A stretch of DNA of 13,767 nt from Lysobacter_C sp966210725 (GCA_966210725.1 CBIHLN010000069.1:1-13767); one strand, 5' to 3'; positions 1 through 8,974 are shown, counted from the first letter of the stretch. The notes: generated by a model from the sequence alone, not told the origin. Numbers and translations: made by a program.

Positions 1-102
1 GGCGGGGAAGGCTGGCGTGAAGGTCGGGTTGGGGCGGCGGACGTGGGTGAAAGCCAGGGCGGCGATCGCTGCGGCGGCATCCGGCAGGGCGCCGGGCGTT
101 CA

Positions 103-134
103 GTCGCCATCCCCGCGGAGGCGGGGATCCATGG
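103..134 (+). repeat. REP-like hairpin, copy 1
   Basis: A perfect 8-bp stem (ATCCCCGC at 109-116, GCGGGGAT at 121-128) closes on a 4-base loop. The flanks (gtcgcc before, ccatgg after) match the usual REP-type intergenic repeat of xanthomonads. It lies in opposite orientation to the copy at 181-204, so the two form an inverted pair. Confidence 0.6.
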
Positions 135-180
135 ACGTTGGCGTGTGGGGTTCGTGGGCGGGTGCGTGCGAAGTCGCCGG

Positions 181-204
181 GTTCCCGCGTTCGCGGGGAT
201 GACG
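181..204 (-). repeat. REP-like hairpin, copy 2 (inverted)
   Basis: TCCCGCG (183-189) pairs with CGCGGGG (192-198), with one G-T pair, followed by atgacg. Read on the minus strand it aligns with the copy at 103-134 (cgtcatccccgcg versus cgccatccccgcg). The two copies, about 47 bases apart, form a BIME-like inverted pair. Confidence 0.55.
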
Positions 205-259
205 TCGGGGTGTGGCGGCTGATCGGTAGAGTCGCGCCTTGCGCGGGCGGCTGGGGCCG

Positions 260-283
260 TTCGCGGCTGAAGCTGCTCCTACA
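260..283. repeat. Dispersed 'cggctgaag..gctcctaca' intergenic repeat
   Basis: The unit is palindrome-like, with 'gcggctgaagctgctcctac' at its core. This resembles the common gamma-proteobacterial repeat whose stem is formed by gcggct / agccgc. One base has diverged, so the hairpin is imperfect. Confidence 0.4.
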
Positions 284-335
284 CGGGCGCGTGGGCGGCA
301 TCGCGGTGGAAGACGTGTCTGCGGGACCTGGGGGT

Positions 336-378
336 TCGGTCGCGACTTATGTCGATCCTACAAAGGTCGCTCCTGCAG
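336..378. repeat. Dispersed 'gtcgcgacttatgtcg..tcctac' intergenic repeat
   Basis: This matches, with small changes, the xanthomonad repeat 'gtcgcgacttacgtcgctcc'. A second 'tcgctcctgcag' follows directly, so the stretch looks like one and a half units. No coding potential is seen. Confidence 0.4.
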
Positions 379-428
379 AGGGAGCGCGGCATACAAGGGG
401 AACGTGGTGTTTACGAGCGCGCGGATGT

Positions 429-458
429 GGAAAGGCCCCGCGGGTGCGGGGCCTTTCC
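429..458 (-). terminator. Intrinsic terminator of the small 483-785 gene
   Basis: A perfect 13-bp stem (GGAAAGGCCCCGC at 429-441, GCGGGGCCTTTCC at 446-458) closes on a 4-base loop, 24 bases past the stop of the minus-strand gene ending at 483. Its 16-bp core ccccgcgggtgcgggg is identical to that of the hairpin at 10405-10426 near gcvP. Confidence 0.75.
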
Positions 459-482
459 GGTGCTGCGGGGCGGTACGGGGTC

Positions 483-785
483 TCAGCGCCCGTCGTTGTC
501 CGCATCGCCCGGCAGGGCACGCTCGATGTGGTGCCAGCCGTCGCGGACGGCTTCCTTGGCCTCGTTCCACGCCAGGCGGGAGTTGGCTTTGGTCTTGTCC
601 CAGCCGCGCTCCAGGTCGTTCTCGACCTCCTCGAACTTGCGGCCTTCGTTCTGCTGGTACTGGTCGTAGCTGTACTTGTAGGCGGGCTCGTAGTCGTCCC
701 AGGTGCGGCTGGTGTTGTAGTACTTGGACTGCTGGTAGTTGTTCTGGAAATGGGTGCGGTACTGCTGCTCGGGGATGCGTGCCAT
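483..785 (-). CDS. Small acidic Tyr-rich hypothetical protein, probably stress-related
   Basis: A 100-residue soluble protein with no signal peptide or membrane segment. It is very hydrophilic and rich in Tyr, Asn, Gln and Asp. Residues about 9-50 contain a Y-R-x-H-F start, a W-D-D-Y-E-P-A-Y core and a Y-S-Y-D segment. From memory this resembles the YR..Y / YEPAY+YG repeat found in bacterial hypothetical proteins linked to general stress. The second half (55-90) is a charged amphipathic helix with regularly spaced Trp. The start at 785 is preceded by AGGA (minus strand, near 796-799), and a strong terminator follows the stop. It lies 324 bases downstream of katE on the same strand but probably has its own promoter. 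The tail DADNDGR is strongly acidic. Function is unknown; the stress link is inferred from the catalase neighbour and motif recall. Confidence 0.8.
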   Translation of the reverse strand: MARIPEQQYRTHFQNNYQQSKYYNTSRTWDDYEPAYKYSYDQYQQNEGRKFEEVENDLERGWDKTKANSRLAWNEAKEAVRDGWHHIERALPGDADNDGR

Positions 786-1070
786 ATGCGTGCGTCCTAC
801 GGTGGGGGAGCCGCCAAACTAGGCAGCGCGGCGCCATGCAGGCGTGAAAAAAAACCGATGCGCGGTGCGGCTTTCGTGAACGGTTCAGCACGGGGGCGGG
901 TGCAGGAGCGGCGGGCGCGGTGCACGTCGCGAGGCGCGCCGAGGACACGCGCCACGGCGACGGGGGAGGGGCATCGTGCAACGCCGCTCCTGCGGTAGCG
1001 GTGCAGCGCCGAGGCGCTGCCGAAACCCGCGGCGGTGGCCAGGCCGTCGCGGGGGAAGCGGCGGGGCGTG
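786..1070. other. Non-coding gap between katE and the small downstream gene
   Basis: This holds the leader of the minus-strand gene starting at 785, including an eight-A run at 847-854 (a T-tract on the coding side) and TGAACGGTTCA-like half palindrome near 877-888. The rest is the palindromic repeat at 902-993 and GC-rich sequence. I see no gene or clear -35/-10 pair. Confidence 0.45.
902..993. repeat. 92-bp element with 12-bp perfect terminal inverted repeats
   Basis: gcaggagcggcg (902-913) recurs as its exact reverse complement cgccgctcctgc (982-993). The interior is partly self-complementary (gtgcac near 919, gtgcaac near 976). The same 12-mer also occurs at 10368-10379 beside the other gene cluster, so it is a dispersed intergenic repeat. 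There is no coding potential and no obvious target-site duplication. Confidence 0.5.
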
Positions 1071-1090
1071 CCGGACGCGACGGCGTCCGG
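1071..1090 (-). terminator. Terminator-like hairpin after katE
   Basis: A perfect 8-bp stem (CCGGACGC at 1071-1078, GCGTCCGG at 1083-1090) closes on a GACG loop, 18 bases past the katE stop. No T-tract follows on the minus strand, so it could instead slow transcription or protect the RNA end. Confidence 0.5.
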
Positions 1091-1108
1091 GGCCCAGCCG
1101 CCGCCACG

Positions 1109-3283
<2,175 letters not shown>

Positions 3284-3329
3284 GGGCGTGCTCCGGGTTC
3301 GTGGGGGAACCGGCATGCTCGGCCTGCCG

Positions 3330-3339
3330 CCGTTAACGG
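3330..3339. promoter_or_regulatory. Perfect 10-bp palindrome upstream of katE
   Basis: CCGTTAACGG is its own reverse complement and lies 46 bases upstream of the katE start, in the 188-base divergent gap. It could be an operator half or part of a promoter, but I do not recognise the regulator. Such a short palindrome may be chance. Confidence 0.25.
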
Positions 3340-3407
3340 GCTGTCTTTGTTTGTGGCGCGGACGTGAGTGCGGCGACGCGGCGGACGGTGCATCCACGTC
3401 GGCACGC

Positions 3408-3425
3408 GTGACATCGCGCTGTCAT
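3408..3425 (+). promoter_or_regulatory. Candidate Pho box upstream of the alkaline phosphatase gene
   Basis: GTGACAT, four bases, then CTGTCAT matches the PhoB pattern of two CTGTCAT repeats with a 4-base spacer: 5 of 7 for the first repeat and 7 of 7 for the second. A possible -10 (TGCACT, 3436-3441) sits ten bases past it, the usual Pho-promoter geometry. It lies 47 bases before the start codon. Confidence 0.55.
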
Positions 3426-3471
3426 ACCGGTGGGCTGCACTGGGCGACTTCCCATGTATCGAGGCCACCCC

Positions 3472-4737
3472 ATGCCCCTGACCCGCCACCTGCTCGCCGT
3501 CGCCACGCTGTCGTGCCTGCCCCTGTCCGCCATGGCCGCGTCGAGTGCGGTCTTCCTCCACCCTGACGGCATGGGTGCCAACACCTGGATGGCCGTGCGC
3601 ATGCACCAGGTCGGGCCGGACGGCCGTCTGGCGTGGGACCGGTTGCCTGCGGCGGCGGTGTACGTCGGACCGGTGCGCGATCGCATCACCGCCAGTTCCA
3701 ACGCGGGCGCGACCAGCCATGCGTGGGGCGTGCGCGTGGACAAGGACAGTTACGGCTGGATGGACGGGGCGCGGTTGCCACGCGCAGCGTCGGGCGCGGA
3801 CGTGCCGCTGATGGTGGAGGCGCTGCGCGCCAGCAAGCGCGTGGGCATCGTCAATTCCTCCGGGGTGACCGAGCCGGGCACGGGTGCGTTCCTCGCCTCG
3901 GTGGCGGACCGCGACGACGAAACCGCCATCGCCGCGCAGATCATGGCGTCCGGGGCGCACGTCATCCTCGGCGGTGGTGAGCGGTTCTTCCTGCCCGAGG
4001 GCGTACGCGGCGCGCATGGGGAGGGCGTGCGCACCGATGGCCGCAACCTGGTGGAGGAGGCGCGCGCTGCCGGCTACGCGGTCGTGCACACGCGCGCCGA
4101 ACTGCAGGCGCTGGCAACGGACGTCGACCGGGTGCTGGGGCTGTTCGCCTCGGACGAGACCTTCAACGAGGGCACGGAAGCCGCGCTGGCGGCGTCGGGC
4201 CATCCCGTCTTCCAGCCGCAGGCGCCGCGTTTCGACGAGATGGTCGAGGCGGCGATGCGGATCCTGTCGCGCGCGCCGGACGGCTACCTGCTGGTGGGCA
4301 ACGAGGAAGCGACCGACAACTTCGGCGGCGAGAACCATGCGGGGGCGGTGATGGAGGCGGGCGCCGGTGCGGATCGCGCGATCGCGGTGGTGCAGCGCTA
4401 TGCCGCGCGCGACCCCGGGCTGACGGTGGTGGTGGCGTCGGACTCGGACTGCGGGGGCATGACCGTGCACGGCGACGGCATCGAGGTCGGCGGGGCGGTG
4501 CCCGCGTCGATGCCCAACGGCTCGCCCGTCGACGGCCAGGACGGCGTGCCGTTCCTCGCGGCCGCCGATGCGCAGGGACGGCGATTGCCGTTCGTGGTGA
4601 CGTGGAGCGCCGAGGGCGATGTCAGTGGCGGCGTGGTGGCACGGGCATCGGGCCCGGGCGCCGAGCGGGTGCGGGGCACGGTGGACTCCACCGACATCTA
4701 CCGCGCGCTGCACATGGGGCTGTTCGGCGCCCGCTGA
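3472..4737 (+). CDS. Secreted alkaline-phosphatase-superfamily protein, divergent active site
   Basis: A 421-residue protein with a Sec signal peptide (1-22, cleavage after AMA), so periplasmic or secreted, expected to hydrolyse phosphate monoesters. The PhoA-type fold is shown by HPDGMG (30-35, metal-binding Asp32), a nucleophile segment ITASSNAGATSHAWG (72-86, likely Ser76), GNEEATDNFGGENHAG (276-291), ASDSD (322-326), and ASGPGA plus STDIY near the end. Several canonical residues differ: the Asp before the nucleophile is Ser75, the ADH motif is Asp324-Ser325, and the C-terminal metal His of the HTG motif appears to be Asp383. A divergent subfamily is therefore likely, with altered metal use or chemistry. 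The start is chosen because it begins the signal peptide and has GAGG 8 bases upstream; in-frame ATGs at 3430 and 3454 would bury the signal. It is convergent with the phytase gene and preceded by a Pho-box-like site. Confidence 0.85.
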   Translation: MPLTRHLLAVATLSCLPLSAMAASSAVFLHPDGMGANTWMAVRMHQVGPDGRLAWDRLPAAAVYVGPVRDRITASSNAGATSHAWGVRVDKDSYGWMDGARLPRAASGADVPLMVEALRASKRVGIVNSSGVTEPGTGAFLASVADRDDETAIAAQIMASGAHVILGGGERFFLPEGVRGAHGEGVRTDGRNLVEEARAAGYAVVHTRAELQALATDVDRVLGLFASDETFNEGTEAALAASGHPVFQPQAPRFDEMVEAAMRILSRAPDGYLLVGNEEATDNFGGENHAGAVMEAGAGADRAIAVVQRYAARDPGLTVVVASDSDCGGMTVHGDGIEVGGAVPASMPNGSPVDGQDGVPFLAAADAQGRRLPFVVTWSAEGDVSGGVVARASGPGAERVRGTVDSTDIYRALHMGLFGAR

Positions 4738-4750
4738 CAGCGCAGCTGCC

Positions 4751-4781
4751 GCCGGCTGTGGGCGCTGGGCCCGCAGCCGGC
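4751..4781. terminator. Bidirectional terminator between phosphatase and phytase genes
   Basis: A 13-bp stem (4751-4763 with 4769-4781, one G-T pair) closes on a 5-base loop in the 53-base gap between two convergent genes. It is very GC-rich and lacks a T-tract on either side, so it could be a stalling hairpin for both transcripts. Confidence 0.6.
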
Positions 4782-4790
4782 AGGTACGGC

Positions 4791-5933
4791 TCAGCCGTCG
4801 CAGCGAGCGCGCAGGTCCAGCGCGTCGGCGATGTCGTGCCAGTCGAATGCGGCCACGGCCATGTCGTCGTGCACGGCGTAGAACACGCCATCGGGGAAGC
4901 GGGCGGTGCCGGCCTGGTGCAACCACACGCCGTCGGTGTTGCCGGTGGCGGTGCCCGCGAACGCGCCGAGGTGCTCGAGCGTCTGCCGGTCCAGCACATG
5001 GAACAGGCTGCGGTCCTTGAACTGGTCCGTGGCCAGCCAGTAGCCGCTGCCATCGGCGCACTGCCACAGCGCGATGCCCTCGGCCTGCGCCTGGAACAGG
5101 CCCAGGCCCAGCGTGCGACCGGCGAACGTGCCGTCCATGCGGTACTCGCGCAGGGCCGTGCCCGTGGCGACATCCTCCTCTGCAACCAGCAGGCGGGCAT
5201 GCGCGGGGTCGCCCCAGACCGACTCGGGGATGCGGATGGCGCCCGCGGCGGTGGTGTCGCCGACGGTGCCGGTGGCGGTGGCCTCGAGCGAAGCGCCATC
5301 GACGCGGACCCGGTAGCGTTTAAGGCGCGCGCCAAGTGCCGCCACCGGCGGCACGATGTCGTCGCCCTGCGCGTCGGTGCCCGCCATGTAGGCGTCGCTG
5401 ACGAGGACGTCGTACTCGCCGGGTGCGGTGGCGTGCAGCCACAGGCCGTAGGGCTGGACCAGCGCATCCTGACCGAAGGTGCCCACCGGTTCGAAGCCGG
5501 GCAGGCGCAGCACCTGCACGCGATGGTTGTCGCGCTCGACCACGAACACGAGGTCGTCGGTCACGAAGATGCCGTTGGGCCGGTCGAACTCGCCCTGGGC
5601 GGTGCCCTTGCGGCCCTTCGGACCGAGGCTGGCGCCGGTGTCGCCGTCGTAGGCCATGAGGCGCCCGGTTTTCTTCGCGGTGGCCAGCAGCAGCGCGCGG
5701 CCGTCATCGCCCTGCCACAGGGCCGGGGAATCGATGTTGTCCTCCGGCGTGGCGGCGGTGAGGAAGGCTTCCTGCACCGTGGCATGCGGGATGGAGGCCG
5801 CCGAGAGCATCGGCTCGGCGTCGGTCTCGTCGGGCTCGCGGTCGGCGGGCATGGTGCGGCAGCCCGCCAGCACGCAACAGGCCAGCAGGGCCGTGGCGAG
5901 CAACGGGTTCGAGGCACGGGAAGGCAGGCGCAT
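4791..5933 (-). CDS. Phytase-like beta-propeller lipoprotein
   Basis: A 380-residue lipoprotein. The lipobox VLAGC puts the acylated Cys at 25; the next residues R-T do not signal inner-membrane retention, so outer membrane is likely. Phytase beta-propeller features: DNIDSPALW (65-73), where the family has DADDPAIW; an ATAKKTGRLMAYDGDTG strand (84-100); FDRPNGI (116-122); VVERDNHRVQV (131-141); and a late EGIALW (285-290) with DQFKDRSLFHVLD (303-315). The role would be calcium-dependent release of phosphate from phytate at the cell surface. FDRPNGI and the repeated blades also recall NHL propellers, so the substrate is not certain. The start at 5933 begins the signal peptide; the longer in-frame start at 6029 would put a charged stretch ahead of it. 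It is divergent from the TonB receptor gene, a pairing known for beta-propeller phytases, and Pho-box-like sites lie upstream. Confidence 0.78.
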   Translation of the reverse strand: MRLPSRASNPLLATALLACCVLAGCRTMPADREPDETDAEPMLSAASIPHATVQEAFLTAATPEDNIDSPALWQGDDGRALLLATAKKTGRLMAYDGDTGASLGPKGRKGTAQGEFDRPNGIFVTDDLVFVVERDNHRVQVLRLPGFEPVGTFGQDALVQPYGLWLHATAPGEYDVLVSDAYMAGTDAQGDDIVPPVAALGARLKRYRVRVDGASLEATATGTVGDTTAAGAIRIPESVWGDPAHARLLVAEEDVATGTALREYRMDGTFAGRTLGLGLFQAQAEGIALWQCADGSGYWLATDQFKDRSLFHVLDRQTLEHLGAFAGTATGNTDGVWLHQAGTARFPDGVFYAVHDDMAVAAFDWHDIADALDLRARCDG

Positions 5934-5966
5934 CGGCAGTCCAGGTGACAGGGAAGCGGCGTTTCT

Positions 5967-5984
5967 ATCACCGCTTTGTGACAG
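5967..5984 (-). promoter_or_regulatory. Candidate Pho box upstream of the phytase-like gene
   Basis: On the minus strand CTGTCAC, AAAG, CGGTGAT fits the PhoB repeat pattern: 6 of 7 and 5 of 7, with an A-rich 4-base spacer like that of the E. coli consensus. It lies about 34 bases before the start of the phytase-like gene. Confidence 0.5.
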
Positions 5985-6006
5985 CCGATGGAAATCGCCC
6001 CGGAAC

Positions 6007-6024
6007 GTGACACCCCGGTGGCAG
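6007..6024. promoter_or_regulatory. Second Pho-box-like site in the phytase/receptor divergent region
   Basis: On the minus strand CTGCCAC, CGGG, GTGTCAC matches the pattern at 5 of 7 in both repeats. The site lies between the two divergent genes, 62 bases before the receptor start, and could serve either. It is weaker than the site at 5967-5984. Confidence 0.35.
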
Positions 6025-6086
6025 GTCATCGTCCCGCCACATTGAGGGTCTATTCATGCCCGCTTCGCACAGCCTGGATCCACCCA

Positions 6087-8396
6087 ATGAAGCGACATGC
6101 ACTTGCGCGGGCGGTTTCCGCGTCCCTGCTGCTGGCCACCGCCGCCGCACAGGCGCAGGGACCGGTCACCACCACCGCCGCGGTCGACCTGGACCGCGTG
6201 GTGGTGACCGGCGACATCATCTACCGCGACCGTAGCGAGGCCATCGCGCCGACCCTCTCCTACGACCTGGAGTACTTCCAGCGCTTCGAGCCGCGCACCG
6301 TCGGCGACATGCTCAAGCGCGTGCCGAGCGTCGGGTTCGTCTCCGACGTGCTGGAGTACGACGGCGCGCGCCTGCGCGGGCTTGACCCGGGCTACACCCA
6401 GATCCTCATCAACGGCAAGAAGGTGCCCGGTGGCGGCGCCGACCGGTCGTTCTTCGTCGACCGCATTCCCGCCGAGGTGGTAGAGCGTGTGGAGATCGTG
6501 CGCAGCGCCAGTGCCAACCGGTCCGGCGATGCGGTGGCCGGTGCGATCAACATCGTGCTGCGCGATGCCTATGAGTTCGACGGCGGCTACGTACGCCTGG
6601 GTGCATCGCGCTTCGACGACGGCGAGGTCACGCCCACGGCGGCGGTGGTCGCCAGTGGCGACCTCGCGGGCGGGCGCGTGCTGGGGGGCATCAGCCACCA
6701 GGGCCGTTACAACCCGAAGCGCAAGCTGAGCCTGCGCTACGGGGAGCCGGGTGGCGAGCTGGACAACCGGGAAGACCAGGACGATACGCGCGACGGAGAC
6801 GACACCTCGCTGAACCTGTCGTACGCACGCGACGTGGGTACCGCGCGCCTGGGCCTGTCGGGGCTCTACGTGCGCACCGACCGCACCGAGACGGAGCACT
6901 CGCTCGAGTACAACGACCGCACCAGCACCTCGCGCGACAACCTGCTGTCCGAGAACGACCAGGTCGAGCGCATCCGCCAGGACAACGTCGCACTCAAGGG
7001 GGACTTCGCCTTCGACATGGCGGGTGGCCGGACGGAACTGGACGCCAGCTATGCGAGCTTCGACGAGGACACGGTGTCCACGGAAGAGGAGGTGGGCTAC
7101 GACGACGATGAAACGCCGCCGGCGTTCGACGGCTTCGAGGGCGAGCGCGTCCTCACCCGCCTGCGTGACGGCGAGGTCGGCTTCACGCTGGCGCATGTGC
7201 GCGACGTGGGCGCCGCCGAACTCGACGTGGGCGTGGATGTCGTCGGCAAGGAGCGCGACCTGGACCGCTCGGTGAGCGAGGTCGAGACGGACGAGGAGGG
7301 CGCGCCGCTGCCGCCGTACGGCGATTTCGAAACGACGGCGAGCACGGTGGAGGAGGCGCGCGTGGACCCCTATGTGATGCTCAACGGCACCGCCGGCCGC
7401 ATCGACTGGGAAACCGGCCTGCGCTACGAGTCCACGACGACCGACATCACCGCCGACGACGCGGCGTTCGACAACGACTATGCCGTGCTGCTGCCGTCCG
7501 CCCACCTGCGCTGGAACGTCGGCCGCGACGACCGCCTCAACCTGTCACTGGCCCGTACCGTGCGGCGTCCGAACTTCGACCAGCTGCTGCCGGTGCTGCT
7601 TGAAGGCGAGTTCGGCGACAACGACTTCATCGGCAACCCCGCGCTCGAACTCGAGAAGGCGTGGGGCGTGGACGTGGGTTTCGAACACCGGCTGGGCCGG
7701 CGCGGCGTGGTGGGCGTCAACGTGTTCTACCGCGACGTGCAGGACCTGATCGAAATCGTCAGCACCGGCGAGCCGAGCGAAACGGCGGTGGACGACTTCG
7801 AGGACGAGGTCGAGGCGTTCCTCGAAGACAACCCCGGTGCCGACGACACCACGCCGGGCTACCCCGTGTTCGATCCGGACAGCTTCGTCTACACCGCCGG
7901 CAATGTCGGCGACGGCCACGTCTACGGCGTCGAGTTCGACCTGTCCACGCCGCTGTCGGCGCTGGGCCTCCCCGATACCGGGGTCTTCCTCAACTACAGC
8001 TGGCTGGACAGTGCCGTGGACGACGCGCTGGGCGAGCGCCGGTTCAACGACCAGGCGCGCTCGGTCTTCAACGTCGGCTTCATCCACGACATCCGCGCGG
8101 TGGACCTGACGTTCGGCGCCAGCTACCGGCGCCAGGGCGGCGCGTTCGCGCGCCTGCTGGCCGAGGAAGTCGAAACCACCTACGGCGCGGACCTGGAGGC
8201 GTTCGTCGAGAAGCGCTTCGGCGAGCAATGGGCCATGCGCTTGACCGGCACGAACCTGCTAAATGCCAGCAAGGACGAGGTGTTCCACAAGTTCGACACG
8301 CTGGCCGACCAGATCGATCGCGACTACGACGAGTACGAGATCGAAACCGAGGAATCCGGCCCGGTGTACCAGCTGGTGGTCCGCTACACGTTCTGA
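6087..8396 (+). CDS. TonB-dependent outer-membrane receptor
   Basis: A 769-residue outer-membrane receptor driven by TonB-ExbBD to import a scarce ligand. It has a signal peptide (1-23, ending AQA), a TonB-box-like DLDRVVVTG (34-42), and a plug (about 60-160) with TVGDMLKRVPSVGF, ARLRGLDPGYTQILINGKKV and ERVEIVRSASANRSGDAVAG. The 22-strand barrel ends in VYQLVVRYTF with a terminal Phe, as beta-barrel insertion needs. Several predicted loops are strikingly acidic (residues about 325-355, 393-425 and 564-600), which could bind calcium or a calcium-phytate complex. The start at 6087 begins the signal peptide, with GGAT upstream; the longer in-frame start at 5988 lacks one. It is divergent from the phytase-like lipoprotein gene, 153 bases apart, suggesting a phytate or organophosphate ligand. 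The ligand cannot be fixed from sequence; an iron-chelate role is possible. Confidence 0.92.
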   Translation: MKRHALARAVSASLLLATAAAQAQGPVTTTAAVDLDRVVVTGDIIYRDRSEAIAPTLSYDLEYFQRFEPRTVGDMLKRVPSVGFVSDVLEYDGARLRGLDPGYTQILINGKKVPGGGADRSFFVDRIPAEVVERVEIVRSASANRSGDAVAGAINIVLRDAYEFDGGYVRLGASRFDDGEVTPTAAVVASGDLAGGRVLGGISHQGRYNPKRKLSLRYGEPGGELDNREDQDDTRDGDDTSLNLSYARDVGTARLGLSGLYVRTDRTETEHSLEYNDRTSTSRDNLLSENDQVERIRQDNVALKGDFAFDMAGGRTELDASYASFDEDTVSTEEEVGYDDDETPPAFDGFEGERVLTRLRDGEVGFTLAHVRDVGAAELDVGVDVVGKERDLDRSVSEVETDEEGAPLPPYGDFETTASTVEEARVDPYVMLNGTAGRIDWETGLRYESTTTDITADDAAFDNDYAVLLPSAHLRWNVGRDDRLNLSLARTVRRPNFDQLLPVLLEGEFGDNDFIGNPALELEKAWGVDVGFEHRLGRRGVVGVNVFYRDVQDLIEIVSTGEPSETAVDDFEDEVEAFLEDNPGADDTTPGYPVFDPDSFVYTAGNVGDGHVYGVEFDLSTPLSALGLPDTGVFLNYSWLDSAVDDALGERRFNDQARSVFNVGFIHDIRAVDLTFGASYRRQGGAFARLLAEEVETTYGADLEAFVEKRFGEQWAMRLTGTNLLNASKDEVFHKFDTLADQIDRDYDEYEIETEESGPVYQLVVRYTF

Positions 8397-8404
8397 AGCG
8401 GGGT

Positions 8405-8430
8405 GGCGGGCGCACGTCGGGGCGCCCGCC
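8405..8430 (+). terminator. Terminator-like hairpin after the TonB receptor gene
   Basis: A perfect 9-bp stem (GGCGGGCGC at 8405-8413, GCGCCCGCC at 8422-8430) closes on an 8-base loop, 8 bases past the receptor stop. No T-tract follows, so it may need Rho. Confidence 0.55.
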
Positions 8431-8468
8431 GTCAGGCGGGGCCGGCACCAGTTGGGAGACGCTCGTGG

Positions 8469-8499
8469 TTGCACGACCCCCGCCTTCTTGCGCTAGCCT
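8469..8499 (+). promoter_or_regulatory. Possible promoter of the LprI-like/effector operon
   Basis: TTGCAC (8469-8474) and TAGCCT (8494-8499) could be -35 and -10 boxes with a 19-base spacer, ending 31 bases before the lipoprotein gene. The match is weak. It is the best candidate in the gap after the receptor hairpin. Confidence 0.25.
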
Positions 8500-8530
8500 T
8501 TGCCCGACACCGACCAAAAGGATTTGACGG

Positions 8531-8974
8531 ATGAAACGATGGTTGCTGCTCGTGCCCTCACTGCTTGCCATGGTCGCATGTACGGTATCCATGGACGCGC
8601 CCGCGGGCCCCGGTTCCGATGCCTCGGCGACGGGCCCTTCCCCCGTGACCTCAGCGGAGCACGAAGGCGTGCTGCGTGACTCGTATGCCCTGTGTATCGA
8701 GCAGTCCGGTGGCGTCACACCGGCCGTGCAGGACTGCATCGCGGAGGAAAGCGACCACCAGGAGGCACGCCTCGAGTCGGCCTACATTGCACTGGTCGCT
8801 CAGGAGGCTTCGCTTGATGCCGAGCAGGCCACCTGGCTGATGACGCGTGATAAAGCCTGCGCGTGGGATGCGGAAGAGGAAGGGCAGGGGCAGCGGCTCG
8901 AAGCCAACGAGTGCCGGCTGACCATGACAGCGGAACGCGCGAAGGAGTTGGAAGGGCGCTTGACCGGGAATTAG
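8531..8974 (+). CDS. LprI-like lysozyme-inhibitor lipoprotein, candidate immunity protein
   Basis: A 147-residue lipoprotein with signal peptide and acylated Cys17 (lipobox AMVAC; Met at -3 is unusual). After a Ser/Pro/Gly linker (20-42) comes a DUF1311/LprI-like domain with SYALCIEQSGG (51-61), Cys69, an A-R-L-E-S-A-Y helix start (79-85), EQATWLMTRDKAC (98-110) and NECRLTMTAERAKELEGRL (126-144). The four domain Cys (55, 69, 110, 128) suit two periplasmic disulfides. LprI is known to inhibit C-type lysozyme. It is followed after 28 bases by the XVIPCD protein, the order seen for X-Tfi/X-Tfe immunity/effector pairs, so it is inferred to protect the periplasm from that enzyme. The start has AAGGA 9 bases upstream. 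It could be a plain LprI with no toxin role; the pairing is the main argument. Confidence 0.85.
   Translation: MKRWLLLVPSLLAMVACTVSMDAPAGPGSDASATGPSPVTSAEHEGVLRDSYALCIEQSGGVTPAVQDCIAEESDHQEARLESAYIALVAQEASLDAEQATWLMTRDKACAWDAEEEGQGQRLEANECRLTMTAERAKELEGRLTGN

Larger units (their letters stand above)
1..420. other. Intergenic repeat-rich stretch, no gene supported
   Basis: No reading frame here has a ribosome-binding site, domain or sensible composition. The open frames cross short hairpin repeats and translate to the IPAEAGIH and VPAFAGMT strings that typify REP elements in wrongly called genes. At least four repeat-like units are visible: hairpins at 103-134 and 181-204, a 'ttcgcggctgaagctgctcc' unit at 260-283, and a 'gtcgcgacttatgtcg' unit at 336-378. 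The first 100 bases could hold the edge of a gene lying outside the window, but neither strand gives a convincing one. Confidence 0.6.

Noticed and set aside
138..998. Long open frame of 286 codons on the plus strand
   Set aside because: It crosses REP-like repeats, a terminator and the antisense of the 483-785 gene. There is no ribosome-binding site and the composition is that of GC-rich shadow sequence.
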